DNA of 50,574 nt from Agathobacter ruminis (GCF_002735305.1 NZ_PDYG01000112.1:1-50574); one strand, 5' to 3'; counted from the stretch's first letter, positions 17,155-25,923 are shown. A program made the numbers and translations. The notes: generated by a model not told the origin, from the sequence alone.

Positions 17155-18386
17155 TAAATCAACCTGCGAATTGCTGTAATCGTATGGCAGTCTGCGCGAC
17201 GATTGTCCGTCACACCCTGTCTGCTTCCCTGTGCTTCAACAATGCATCCGTTTCCGATGTAAATGGCCACATGACCCGGATATACGATGACATCACCGGC
17301 ACGCATATTGTTGTATGAAACCGGCTGTCCGACAGACTTGAATGACTGCGAATAACGCGGTGTGCTAATGCCGAAATGACCGTATACCATATGCACAAAT
17401 CCGGAGCAGTCGATTCCTTTGTCCGAACTCCAGTCATAAGTAATAACATCTCCGCCCCATTTATAATGAGCGCCGACAAACTGTCGTGCATAAGCAACCA
17501 ATTCTTCACCGGATACCGAAGTGCGGTTGGAAGGATCGTTGGAATCATCTGTCAGATATCCTGCATCACCGAGTCCACCCTTTCCGGATCCGCCACCTTC
17601 GTAATCATCCGCATTCTGTCCGGCAGCTGCAGCCTCTTCCGCACGTACGCGCGCTCCCAGCTCCGATACAGATTCTTCGTATTCTTCCTTTTTGTCTTTT
17701 GCATTTGCAATTTGCGATGCATAAGTAGCCTGCTCTTTTTCAAGCATCTTCACGGTCTTTTCCGCCGCAACCTGCTGCTTTTGATAATCGCTTTGCATTT
17801 CAAGCAGTTCTTCCATGTTGCTTGCGAGTTCTTCGCTGACCTTTTCCACTTCCTCAAGTGCCAGCTGATAATTGTCCATCAGCTGACGGTCGGTCTCATG
17901 CACCTGCGTAATATATTCGAGACGGTTGAGCACCTCCGAAAAATTGCCTGCGGATATAATTGCCGACCAGACCGAATTGGCAGAACTGTTCTCATACATG
18001 AACTGAATACGCAGCTTCATGGATTCGTATTCTTCATCCACTTTTTTCTGTGCTGCTGCCAGTTTAATATTGTTCTCATCAATTTCATCCTGGCATGCGC
18101 TGATACGACGCTCCAGTTTTTCCTGTGCCGCAATCAGTTTGTTTAATGCGGCGGATGCTTTCTCGAGATCTTCCTTGGATTGTTCAGCCTGTGATTCGAG
18201 ATCATCGATTTCATCAATGGTCTCCTGCAGTTCCTTTTTGGCATCCTCCCATTCTTCTCGTGTATCTGCAAATACTTCCTTACTTTTTTCTCTCGTAATT
18301 GGGAGTGTCGCTAATAAAACGGTTGCCAAAAGCAAAGCACACGCGCGCATCCATTTTTGATTTTTTTGTTTCAAAAAGAATCGCAT
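17154..18386 (-). CDS. Secreted NlpC/P60 peptidoglycan hydrolase with coiled coil
   Basis: This 410-residue protein has a signal peptide (about residues 10-40). A long coiled-coil region (about 42-255) of the CwlO/PcsB kind follows, then a Gly/Asn/Asp-rich linker and a C-terminal NlpC/P60 domain (about 292-410). The catalytic Cys327 lies in GIDCSGFV and His372 in PGHVAIY. Such enzymes cut D-Glu-to-diamino-acid links in stem peptides. The coiled coil usually keeps the enzyme inactive or links it to FtsEX. It follows the CarD-like gene by 20 bases with GGAGG before the ATG. Confidence 0.9.
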   Translation of the reverse strand: MRFFLKQKNQKWMRACALLLATVLLATLPITREKSKEVFADTREEWEDAKKELQETIDEIDDLESQAEQSKEDLEKASAALNKLIAAQEKLERRISACQDEIDENNIKLAAAQKKVDEEYESMKLRIQFMYENSSANSVWSAIISAGNFSEVLNRLEYITQVHETDRQLMDNYQLALEEVEKVSEELASNMEELLEMQSDYQKQQVAAEKTVKMLEKEQATYASQIANAKDKKEEYEESVSELGARVRAEEAAAAGQNADDYEGGGSGKGGLGDAGYLTDDSNDPSNRTSVSGEELVAYARQFVGAHYKWGGDVITYDWSSDKGIDCSGFVHMVYGHFGISTPRYSQSFKSVGQPVSYNNMRAGDVIVYPGHVAIYIGNGCIVEAQGSRQGVTDNRRADCHTITAIRRLI

Positions 18387-18406
18387 AAGTCTACCTCCAC
18401 AATATT

Positions 18407-18925
18407 CTATTGATTTAAAAACTCTTCCGAAATCATGACCGGAATGTCATCGATATCTTTGTCAAGTGCAAAGGCGAGTTCCGTATATAATTCGTCCTCT
18501 GCCATACGAAAATATTTTTCGTCGCAGGCCGTCGACTTCTTGCCTGCATCCTGGCGGGCTTTTCTGCGGTTATACAGATCTTTTAGCACACTGACCAGAC
18601 AATGCGGTTTGCCGCTTCGAATGGCCTCTTTGTATTCCTGTTCACGCAGTTTCTCCACCTTAACCTGCAATGGTTCAATCCGGGTAAACTGCCCGATCAG
18701 TTCCATCGCCTCTTCTTTTGTCATTACATCGCGGATTTTTGTCTCCGCCCCCTCAACAGGCACATATAGTTTGCTTCCCTTCTTTACCTCCGGAACCAGA
18801 TAATAATACATCTGTGTTTTGTCTCCAACTGCGAAATCAGGATGTCCGATCTGATCAATCCGACATACTCCGTTTCCAATTTTTAACACATACTCTCCGA
18901 CTTCAAACATATCTTGCCTCTTCAA
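18407..18925 (-). CDS. CarD/CdnL-family transcription regulator
   Basis: This 172-residue protein has the RNA-polymerase-interacting Tudor-like N domain of CarD/TRCF (FEVGEYVLKIGNGVCRIDQI, then YYYLVPE and KLYVPVE, residues 6-60). A helical C domain follows that in CarD proteins contacts the promoter bubble (about residues 70-160). It stabilises open complexes at promoters. It is first in the operon with NlpC/P60, SurA-like and HD-GYP genes and is read from a good promoter at 18968-18996. The length agrees with the family (about 160 residues). Confidence 0.85.
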   Translation of the reverse strand: MKRQDMFEVGEYVLKIGNGVCRIDQIGHPDFAVGDKTQMYYYLVPEVKKGSKLYVPVEGAETKIRDVMTKEEAMELIGQFTRIEPLQVKVEKLREQEYKEAIRSGKPHCLVSVLKDLYNRRKARQDAGKKSTACDEKYFRMAEDELYTELAFALDKDIDDIPVMISEEFLNQ

Positions 18926-18938
18926 TTAAACTACATTT

Positions 18939-18954
18939 GCACGCATACGCGTGC
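18939..18954 (-). other. Leader hairpin of the carD-like operon
   Basis: GCACGC/GCGTGC with a four-base loop lies about 14-29 bases upstream of the carD-like start codon, within the mRNA leader. It has no T-run, so it is not a terminator. Confidence 0.5.
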
Positions 18955-18967
18955 CACCCTACTATAT

Positions 18968-18996
18968 ATTGTACACAACCCCTCCGTTTTTTTCAA
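18968..18996 (-). promoter_or_regulatory. Promoter of the carD-like operon
   Basis: The minus strand has -35 TTGAAA (18991-18996), a 17-base spacer and -10 TACAAT (18968-18973). Confidence 0.75.
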
Positions 18997-19020
18997 ATCC
19001 CCATCCTGAAAAAAATAATT

Positions 19021-20406
19021 CTAACCCAGATCTTCCGGCTCAATGGTTGACAAAATTTCTTTGTCAATCCGGCCCTCCTCCATTTGAACGACGCGACCGG
19101 CCTGTTTGGCAATCGCCTGTTCCATCAGATTACGCACAGAGCGCGCATTTGCGAAATTCTCTGTCTTTTCTGCAACCATGCGCTCCACAATCTCCGCGGC
19201 TTTGGCCTTTGCCGCCTCGGAAAGATGATATTCCTGCTTTTTCAGATTCATTTGCAAAATCGCCAGCAATTCCTCTGCCGTATAATCTTCAAAATGAATA
19301 AAATGATTAAAGCGCGATTTCAATCCCGGATTGGAACTTAAGAATTGCTCCATCAAATCCGTATATCCCGCCACAATCACAACAAGTTCATCGCGATGAT
19401 CCTCCATCGCTTTGAGCAGGGTGTCCACAGCCTCCTGGCCAAAGTCTCCTTCACCCTTATTCACGGTCAGCGTATAGGCTTCATCAATAAATAAAATACC
19501 GCCCAATGCCGATTCAATGACCGTCTGTGTCTGTGTCGCCGTCTGTCCGACATAGCCGCGCACGAGTCCTCCACGGTCTACCTCAATCAGCTGCCCCTGC
19601 TTTACAACGCCCAGATATTTATAGATGTCCGCCAGGATTCTGGCAACTGTCGTCTTGCCGGTTCCCGGATTGCCGGAAAATACCATATGTTTGGAAACAT
19701 CCGTCACCTTCAGTCCCTGCGCCTTGCGCATCTTCTGAACTCTGATGAGATTAATCATGGAATTCACCTGATATTTCACGCCGGTCAGTCCAACCAGATC
19801 ATTCAGTTCCTCCAGCAAAGCTGACAGCTTTTGCTCGCGCACTTCCTCCGATTCGGTTGGTTCGGTGATGACATCCACAGGCCGATACTGTTTCTGTGAG
19901 CCGGCATACCAGACTGCATATTCGCGCAGGAATTGCTCCATACGATCCATATATGCAGTGAAAAAAGCGGATTCCGCCTCATCCGGTTCCTCGACATGCA
20001 AAGCCAGAAGCATCTGCCCGAACAGCAGAAATGTATCATAGATGACCATTGCTTTTTGTCCGTGAAACGGATCGTTTTGCACTTTGTTTCCCGCATCCGC
20101 AAGGACAGCAAACTTCAGTACGGACGGAATCTCATTTGCGAATCCCGCCGGAAGTTTTTCTTTTTGAGCAGCCAGGTATTCTCCTTCTGCCCGGATTCCG
20201 AGCGACTGTGAGATCAGCTGTGCTTCCGCAGGCTCAAGTTTGCCGTTTGCATCTGCCAGATAGATTGCAAATCGCAACAGTTCCGTGCGAAAACGCTCCG
20301 AAAGGGAAATCCCTTCCGAAGCGTTATTCCCTACATTTGCCGTCTTCAAAAGCTCACATATTTGATTTGATTTTTCAATGTAACCTTTTATATCGAGCTG
20401 TTGCAT
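19021..20406 (-). CDS. AAA+ ATPase, SpoVK/CbbX type
   Basis: This 461-residue protein has an N-terminal helical region (about residues 35-160) with a TerB-like look (FAIYLADANGKLEPAEAQLI). An AAA+ module follows with Walker A GNPGTGKT (245-252), a pore-loop region GYVGQTA, Walker B ILFIDEA (304-310) and sensor/arginine-finger segments (GLKSRF). It matches SpoVK/CbbX remodelling ATPases. Its start is one base after the pspA stop, so they are coupled. A role in PspA remodelling or membrane-stress response, like PspF or Vps4 partners, is an inference from gene order. Confidence 0.85.
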   Translation of the reverse strand: MQQLDIKGYIEKSNQICELLKTANVGNNASEGISLSERFRTELLRFAIYLADANGKLEPAEAQLISQSLGIRAEGEYLAAQKEKLPAGFANEIPSVLKFAVLADAGNKVQNDPFHGQKAMVIYDTFLLFGQMLLALHVEEPDEAESAFFTAYMDRMEQFLREYAVWYAGSQKQYRPVDVITEPTESEEVREQKLSALLEELNDLVGLTGVKYQVNSMINLIRVQKMRKAQGLKVTDVSKHMVFSGNPGTGKTTVARILADIYKYLGVVKQGQLIEVDRGGLVRGYVGQTATQTQTVIESALGGILFIDEAYTLTVNKGEGDFGQEAVDTLLKAMEDHRDELVVIVAGYTDLMEQFLSSNPGLKSRFNHFIHFEDYTAEELLAILQMNLKKQEYHLSEAAKAKAAEIVERMVAEKTENFANARSVRNLMEQAIAKQAGRVVQMEEGRIDKEILSTIEPEDLG

Positions 20407-20407
20407 A

Positions 20408-21091
20408 TTACATTCCCAGCTTTGCCTTCAATGCAGCAAGTTCATCATCCACAGAAGCAGAATCACCTGCACTGGTATACTTCTCGGTCAGGCTCTCTGC
20501 CGTAACCGTCTGCTCATCAAGTTCTGCCGAAGCATTTGCTTCAGCAAGCATGCGGTCTGCTTTTTCCTCATACTTGTTAAATGCCTCAAAATTCACAGCA
20601 CTGTTTGCTTTTGCAGCGGTCTTGTTGATTGACTCCTGTGCCTTTGCCATCGAAATCTTTGCCTTTGCAACGTCCTTGCGCTGCTCAAGCTCTTCGATAT
20701 TGCGCACAAGCTTGTTGTAGCCATCCTGCATCATCTGTGCATTCTTCTGCGCCAGTTCAAGATTTGCAGCCAGACTCTGACGGGTTACTTCCGCAGTCTG
20801 CTTTGCAGCCAGCAATGTGCGGGCATCGTCCTCGTTGCCTGCCTTTAATGCATTCTCTGCTGCCTTCTGCTTTCTTGCAATGTCAGCATCACAATCTGCC
20901 AATTTCTTTTCTGCCATCTTGACATCTGCCATAACTGCAGCCGTATCGCGCTTGACATCTGCGAGATCTCTCTTGTAATCGATCAACATCTGATCAATCA
21001 TTTTTGCCGGATCCTCCGCTTTGTCCAAAAGCGCATTCAAATTTGCCTCCAAAATCTTTGGAATTCTTGCTAATGTGTCAGTTAATCCCAT
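20408..21091 (-). CDS. pspA: PspA/IM30 family membrane-stress protein
   Basis: This 227-residue, almost wholly helical protein belongs to PspA/Vipp1/ESCRT-III. It shows the start MGLTDTLARI, then AEDPAKMIDQMLIDYKRDLADVK, a long central coiled coil (about 25-145) and a variable acidic tail. The ATG at 21091 follows GAAAGGGG; a slightly longer start has no support. Such proteins coat and repair stressed membranes from the cytoplasmic side. It lies between a Gly-rich membrane protein and an AAA+ ATPase. Confidence 0.9.
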   Translation of the reverse strand: MGLTDTLARIPKILEANLNALLDKAEDPAKMIDQMLIDYKRDLADVKRDTAAVMADVKMAEKKLADCDADIARKQKAAENALKAGNEDDARTLLAAKQTAEVTRQSLAANLELAQKNAQMMQDGYNKLVRNIEELEQRKDVAKAKISMAKAQESINKTAAKANSAVNFEAFNKYEEKADRMLAEANASAELDEQTVTAESLTEKYTSAGDSASVDDELAALKAKLGM

Positions 21092-21130
21092 GTGAAACCC
21101 CTTTCTTATTTTCATATAAAAATAAATAAA

Positions 21131-22135
21131 TTATTTTTGATCCTCATTTAAATATTTGCTGGTCAGATCATCTGCCTTGGCGTCGACAATGTCCTCCAGC
21201 GGCGTATTTAAGATGCGCTCGTCTTCCTGCGCCTTCTCTCTGGCACGCTGATTCTTCGTCTTGACCAGCCAGATAATCGCGCAGACCACCAATGCGATTG
21301 CCACCACTATCAGGAGCCATTTCATGACATCTTTTCCGGTTGTCGATACACGCATAATGGTCTTTGCGGTATCATGAAATGTATTCGTAAAAACATCATC
21401 GGTTGACATCCGTGTAACCCAATACTTATCCAGCGTATTCCAGAATATTTCCACAGCTTCGGAATCCATCACGGAGCTTGTCTGCTTTCCGTTGACATAT
21501 GCCATATATCCAACGGAATCATCCGTATTCCGTTCTGCAAAATAGACATACAAAAAGATATTCTCGACCGTGAAATGTTCCTCATAATATTGCTCGGCCC
21601 ATTCCTGCTTCTCGCTGTCCGAAGTCAGCTCCTCATCATATGCATGGAGTACGATATACGGCTGTACACCGGTCTTTTCCCAGAATTCTTTGAGTTTTTT
21701 CTCCGTCTTACCGACGTTGTCAAACCAACCGATCTCATCCACAATGCAATCATTGATATATGCATTTCCGGTATCAAGCTTTTTGCGCTCAATCGTGGAT
21801 TTCGTCTTGCTTCCGCTTCCAATGCCAAAGACAATGCACATAATAATCAGGAAAAAGGCAAGCACCACGATTGCAAACAGGCCACCGCCGCTTCCGCCGT
21901 TACCACCGTTTCCGTTGTTACCGGTATTTACATATACCGTTCTTCTCGGTCCGTAGAATCTGGGTCCGCGACCGAATCCGCCACCGAATCCGCCTCGCAT
22001 TCCGTTTCCCATTCCACTTCCCATTCCGCTTCCTGCACGAGATCCACCAACACGGTGTCCTCCGCTTACGCGTCCTGACGAATGGCCTCCGGATGATACA
22101 TGGCCGCCTCCGCCACCAGCTCCTGCTCTAGGCAT
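21131..22135 (-). CDS. Gly-rich membrane protein with TPM-like domain
   Basis: This 334-residue protein begins with a Gly/Ser/His/Arg-rich stretch (residues 1-80) that resembles the low-complexity tails of TPM-domain proteins but sits at the N terminus. A membrane helix (about 87-107), an extracellular alpha/beta region of about 150 residues (FWEKTGVQPYIVLHAYDEEL, then FLYVYFAERNTD), and a second helix (about 268-288) with a charged tail follow. It leads the operon with PspA and the AAA+ protein. A membrane anchor or sensor role is inferred. GGGAGG lies before the ATG. Confidence 0.7.
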   Translation of the reverse strand: MPRAGAGGGGGHVSSGGHSSGRVSGGHRVGGSRAGSGMGSGMGNGMRGGFGGGFGRGPRFYGPRRTVYVNTGNNGNGGNGGSGGGLFAIVVLAFFLIIMCIVFGIGSGSKTKSTIERKKLDTGNAYINDCIVDEIGWFDNVGKTEKKLKEFWEKTGVQPYIVLHAYDEELTSDSEKQEWAEQYYEEHFTVENIFLYVYFAERNTDDSVGYMAYVNGKQTSSVMDSEAVEIFWNTLDKYWVTRMSTDDVFTNTFHDTAKTIMRVSTTGKDVMKWLLIVVAIALVVCAIIWLVKTKNQRAREKAQEDERILNTPLEDIVDAKADDLTSKYLNEDQK

Positions 22136-22381
22136 ATCGTTTCCTCCCTTTTTGTTTTTCTCAACAAATCTATCATATCTTATTTCACTTCAAAAATCCA
22201 CATTCAAACTCCAACTTCAATACGTTTCCGGCACAATATCCGGTTGCGAAATTCAGCATATTTCTATCGCGCGAGTGCGCATCCATAGCGGAGCGCTTTT
22301 TATCATAAAAAAAAGCCGATGGGAAATGATATGTACCCTCTTTACTGGACAACGAATAGTTCAGTAAGGAGGGTTATTTTT

Positions 22382-22951
22382 ATGCGCTATAGTTATGAGT
22401 ACAAAAGAAAATGTGTTGAGCTGTTTCGCCAAGGGATAATTCCAGATGTTCCAGAAGGTATTTCTAGAGATCGTTTCCTGAAGTATTTAAACAAATGGAT
22501 GCGTCTTGAAAATGCAAATGGCCCTGGGGCATTAAAGCACAATAATCAACACAAAATCTGGGAACCTGATGATAAACTTGTTCTTGTTTCTAAAGTAATA
22601 GCTGGCCAATCTATCTCTTCTGTTGCGATTGATGCAGGAATAAATGAAGGAATGTTATATCAATGGGTTCGCAAATACAAGATTTATGGCTACAATGGAC
22701 TTATCAATCAAAAGAAAGGTCGCAAGCCCATGAATCCCAAAATCAAGAAAGTTGGAACTAGAAAACCACCAAAGCCTGATGAATCCGAGTACGAGGAGTT
22801 AATTCGACTACGAGCTGAAAATGAATACATGAAAGCCGAAATTGAAGTGATAAAAAAAGAGATCGCCTTGAGAGAACAAAAGGAAGCTGCGCGACTCAAG
22901 GCGAAAAAGCAGCGATCATCAAAGAACTCAGAGAAAATGGATTCCAATTAA
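22382..22951 (+). CDS. IS3-family transposase OrfA
   Basis: This 189-residue protein binds the IS ends. It has two helix-turn-helix-like parts: an N-terminal part (SYEYKRKCVELFRQG) and a second (SISSVAIDAGINEGMLYQWVRKY). A leucine-zipper-like C terminus follows (LRAENEYMKAEIEVIKKEIALREQ). The ATG at 22382 follows GGAGGG; the longer frame upstream reaches outside the IS. Near its end, A7G allows a -1 shift into the transposase frame. Confidence 0.9.
   Translation: MRYSYEYKRKCVELFRQGIIPDVPEGISRDRFLKYLNKWMRLENANGPGALKHNNQHKIWEPDDKLVLVSKVIAGQSISSVAIDAGINEGMLYQWVRKYKIYGYNGLINQKKGRKPMNPKIKKVGTRKPPKPDESEYEELIRLRAENEYMKAEIEVIKKEIALREQKEAARLKAKKQRSSKNSEKMDSN
22852..22859 (+). other. Likely -1 programmed frameshift site
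   Basis: AAAAAAAG in orfA (frame ATA-AAA-AAA-GAG) is a classic IS3 slippery run. The -1 frame is open from here through to OrfB, giving a continuous KRDRLERTKGS... to IIKELRENGF sequence, so a fused OrfAB transposase can be made. Confidence 0.75.
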
Positions 22952-22968
22952 AGCATCTTCTTAAAGCT

Positions 22969-23769
22969 ATGCATATGGCTAAATCAACTTACTATTTTGA
23001 GATTAGTAAGAAAGATGTTGTTGCCGAACGTAATCAAGAAATACTAAAAGAAATACAAAGTATTTTTGAATCAAACAAGCGCAGGTATGGTGTCCGACGA
23101 GTCCATCAAGAACTGAGAAATCGAGGATACCAGGTAAATCATAAGCGTGTTCAACGTCTTATGCACGAAGCAGGATTAGTGGGGAAACGCCCAAAAGAAA
23201 AGTACCATTCTTATAAAGGTGTAGTTGGAAAGATTGCTGATAATATAGTAAATAGGGACTTTAGCACAACTGCGCCTTTAGAGAAATGGACAACAGATGT
23301 ATCGCAGTTTAATTTTTCATGGGGAAAGTGTTATCTATCGCCAATTTTAGATATGAATACAAATGAAATAATTTCCTATGATTTATCTAAGAGCCCTAAT
23401 CTTGAGCAAATAGACAGAATGTTAAATAGAGCTTTTGATAAATTCCCCTCAGTTGAAGGACTTGTATTTCATTCAGATCAAGGCTGGCAGTATCAACATG
23501 CGTATTATAGAACTGCTTTAAAGGAACATGGAATTATTCAATCCATGTCTCGAAAAGGTAACTGCTATGATAATTGTATTATGGAGACATTCTTTGGAAG
23601 ATTAAAAAATGAGATGTATTATGGCTACGAGAAAGAATACCATTCTTTCGAAGATTTCAAAAAAGCAATTGAAGAATATATAGACTATTATAATAACAAA
23701 AGAATTCAGGCAAAAACAAAATGGATGCCACCTGTACAATACAGGATAGCATCCATGTGTTCAGCCTAG
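22969..23769 (+). CDS. IS3-family transposase OrfB (DDE integrase core)
   Basis: The ATG-initiated form has 266 residues, but the same frame is open upstream to the slippery site, so the active form is probably OrfAB. It has the HTH_21 segment (RRYGVRRVHQELRNRGY) and the rve core with the DDE residues in TTDVSQF, FHSDQGWQYQ and the late Glu of NCIMETFFGRLKNE. It cuts and joins the IS ends. No frameshift or early stop is seen. Confidence 0.92.
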   Translation: MHMAKSTYYFEISKKDVVAERNQEILKEIQSIFESNKRRYGVRRVHQELRNRGYQVNHKRVQRLMHEAGLVGKRPKEKYHSYKGVVGKIADNIVNRDFSTTAPLEKWTTDVSQFNFSWGKCYLSPILDMNTNEIISYDLSKSPNLEQIDRMLNRAFDKFPSVEGLVFHSDQGWQYQHAYYRTALKEHGIIQSMSRKGNCYDNCIMETFFGRLKNEMYYGYEKEYHSFEDFKKAIEEYIDYYNNKRIQAKTKWMPPVQYRIASMCSA

Positions 23770-23828
23770 TTCATAAATTTGTGTCCAGGATTCTGGGTAC
23801 ATATCAAAATCCCATCGGCTTTTGATGA

Positions 23829-25853
23829 TTAATTGATTTTGAAGGTGCTGACAAAATCTCCTATTTTTGTAGCGGAGTTTGCAACCGTCTGTGCGCTTTG
23901 GTCTACGCCCTGACTCTCATTTGCAACCTGCTCGGCAGATTCCACAACGGTATCAACCGTATCCGTCACCTCAATGGTGCTCGCACTCTGTTCTTCGGAA
24001 ATTGCCGCAACAGAAGATGCGATTTCGTTGACCTCGCTCATCATGTGGATCATATCCTGAACGGTGTGTCCGGTCAGATCCAGATTGCGGAAGATTTCTG
24101 CGAATGTCTCACCGGCAGTGGAAACTGCCTCGGAGCTCTGTCCGATTTCTTCGACATTTCGTTTGGACTTATCGGACAGATTGCGAATCTGTGCGGTAAT
24201 ATCCTGAATGATGGCACTGATCTCTGTGGTAGCATTTGCACTTTCGTTTGCAAGATTTCCGATTTCGTCTGCAACGACTGCAAATCCACGGCCTGCTTCA
24301 CCGGCTCTTGCAGCTTCAATGGAAGCATTCAGAGACAACAGGTTGGTCTGTGAAGAAATGGAATTGATCATTTCTACAATACTATTGATCTTTTGTGCAC
24401 TTTCGTCCACAACATTTACAACATCGTTCATTTCATTCATGGAATCGGCTACATTCTTCATGCTCTCCTGTACCGCTTCCATATCTTTCTGGCCACGGCC
24501 TGCCTGCTCAACCAATGCACCCATGGTTTCGCTTGCTTCCATTCCTTTATCGGTCAGGTCGCTTACCGCTCCGGCAAGGCTGGTTGCATTATTGGCAAGT
24601 TCTGTTACGGATTCGGAAATACCGTTCATGGTATCACGAATCTGCATCATAGACTGGCTCTGCTCGTTCGCCTGACGGTTCAATTCTCCGGAAGCATGCT
24701 GACTGTTGCCTGCCTCCTCAGAAAGCTGTCCGGTTACAGTCTTCATATCGCCAAGCGTATTGCGCATGGTGGAAACATAATCTGACATGCAGCGGTTCAT
24801 CAGGCTGATTTCATCATTGCCCTGTCGATCGATTTCTACGGTGAAATCGCCCCTGGTAATGCGTTCAATATTTGCTGTCAGCTTTGTTACAGGTTTTGTG
24901 ATAATCGTTCTTGTCAAAATAAACATCACGACTGCAATCAATACGACAACAACTGCGAGAATCACAAAGATTAAAATCATAAATGTGTTCAGGTCTCGCA
25001 AAACATCTTTTTCATCAATCGATGAAACCATGGTCCAGGTGGTGCCCGGAACATTGGTCAAAGCCATATAATAGGTAGAGCCCTGCGCTTTGGATGTGAC
25101 AACTTCCTCTTTGCCACCCTGCATTACGCTCGAAAGCAGTTGCAGATATCCATTATCCGGATAATCAGAAATCTTTGTTCCGTTTAAAGAGCTGTCGGCA
25201 AAGGAAAGAATATTGTCTCCGTCAAACAGCATTGTGGTTCCGTTTCCCATCGGAACAAATTGTAAAATTTCTTCCATGATACCGGACAATTCCACATCAA
25301 CTGCTGCCACACCGCTTCTGCCGTCTGCCATTTTAATTTCGCGGCTCATCGAAACAACCATTTCTCCGGTGCTGGAATCCAAATATGGAGTTCCGTATTC
25401 AAAAGATGGTTTTCCCTTTCCTTCGAGATACCAGTCGCGTTCTGTCACTACGTAGTCTGCGTCCGGAACCCATCCTGACGGATCAATAAATCCACCATCA
25501 TCCAAACCGATATACATTGCATTTGCAGCAAGTTCATAACGATTCACAAATGAAGCCATGTAATTTAAAAGCGTCGCATCATCGGCAAATTTTACTGTCT
25601 GGATGGTGTCCGCTTCCACATTAAACGAGTCTGTTAAAGTTGTCACTTCTCGCCCGATAATTGCGGCATTTGACTGCCCCTCTTTCAGCAACGACTCCTT
25701 TGCCATTGAAGTAATAATCGCGGACGCCCGAAAAGATGTGAACAGCACAAGTGCAACAATTGCAATTGCGACCATAGGCATCAGAATTCGAAGCAATTTG
25801 AAGCTGATTCCAACTTTTACCTCCCGATTTTTTTGTGTGTTTGTTTTAGCCAT
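23829..25853 (-). CDS. Methyl-accepting chemotaxis protein with dCache domain
   Basis: This 674-residue receptor has a membrane helix (about residues 22-45) and a dCache-type sensor of about 245 residues (AMYIGLDDGGFIDPSGWVPDADY, then RDWYLEGKG and SREIKMADGRSGVAAVDVEL, the latter typical of amine- or carboxylate-binding dCache). A second helix (about 292-318), HAMP and the signalling tip ([22 protein letters not shown]) follow. The start at 25853 is chosen because AGGAGG lies six bases upstream; an ATG two codons earlier abuts that site. It is a different sequence from the receptor at 10818. Its terminator has been split by the IS. Confidence 0.9.
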   Translation of the reverse strand: MAKTNTQKNREVKVGISFKLLRILMPMVAIAIVALVLFTSFRASAIITSMAKESLLKEGQSNAAIIGREVTTLTDSFNVEADTIQTVKFADDATLLNYMASFVNRYELAANAMYIGLDDGGFIDPSGWVPDADYVVTERDWYLEGKGKPSFEYGTPYLDSSTGEMVVSMSREIKMADGRSGVAAVDVELSGIMEEILQFVPMGNGTTMLFDGDNILSFADSSLNGTKISDYPDNGYLQLLSSVMQGGKEEVVTSKAQGSTYYMALTNVPGTTWTMVSSIDEKDVLRDLNTFMILIFVILAVVVVLIAVVMFILTRTIITKPVTKLTANIERITRGDFTVEIDRQGNDEISLMNRCMSDYVSTMRNTLGDMKTVTGQLSEEAGNSQHASGELNRQANEQSQSMMQIRDTMNGISESVTELANNATSLAGAVSDLTDKGMEASETMGALVEQAGRGQKDMEAVQESMKNVADSMNEMNDVVNVVDESAQKINSIVEMINSISSQTNLLSLNASIEAARAGEAGRGFAVVADEIGNLANESANATTEISAIIQDITAQIRNLSDKSKRNVEEIGQSSEAVSTAGETFAEIFRNLDLTGHTVQDMIHMMSEVNEIASSVAAISEEQSASTIEVTDTVDTVVESAEQVANESQGVDQSAQTVANSATKIGDFVSTFKIN

Positions 25854-25895
25854 ATGCATCCTCCTTTAGTCCCCCATGCATCTCTCCTTAGTACT

Positions 25896-25923
25896 ATTTT
25901 ACCATCAAATATTCTCTTTTCAA
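25896..25923 (-). promoter_or_regulatory. Promoter of the chemoreceptor gene
   Basis: The minus strand has -35 TTGAAA (25918-25923), a 16-base spacer and -10 TAAAAT (25896-25901). It is of the housekeeping type; I see no sigma-D/28 signature. Confidence 0.65.

Larger units (their letters stand above)
22327..23806 (+). mobile_element. IS3-family (IS150-like) insertion sequence
   Basis: The 1480-base element has terminal inverted repeats. The left end starts TGATATGTACCC and has TGGACA seven bases later. The right end, read inward, starts with the same 12 bases and has TGGACA after a different seven. Ends are TG...CA as in IS3. It is flanked by AAA on both sides (22324-22326 and 23807-23809), a three-base target duplication. 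It carries orfA and orfB with a slippery site. It is richer in A+T than its neighbours, which suggests recent arrival. It looks intact. Confidence 0.92.
22307..23823 (-). terminator. Chemoreceptor terminator split by the IS
   Basis: GCCGATGGG (22315-22323 on the plus strand) and CCCATCGGC (23811-23819) are complementary and lie just outside the two ends of the IS. Removing the IS and one AAA rebuilds a nine-pair hairpin with loop AAAT. On the minus strand it is followed by eight T (22307-22314) and comes after the stop of the chemoreceptor gene. It was therefore the terminator of that gene. The two arms are now 1.5 kb apart and unlikely to work. Confidence 0.85.

Noticed and set aside
22307-23823. 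A longer inverted repeat (about 16 bases more) as part of the IS ends
   Set aside because: The extra complementary bases lie outside the AAA duplication and rebuild a terminator, so they belong to the host.
10818-25853. The two chemoreceptors as a recent duplication
   Set aside because: They share only the conserved signalling tip and general layout. The sensor domains differ strongly.
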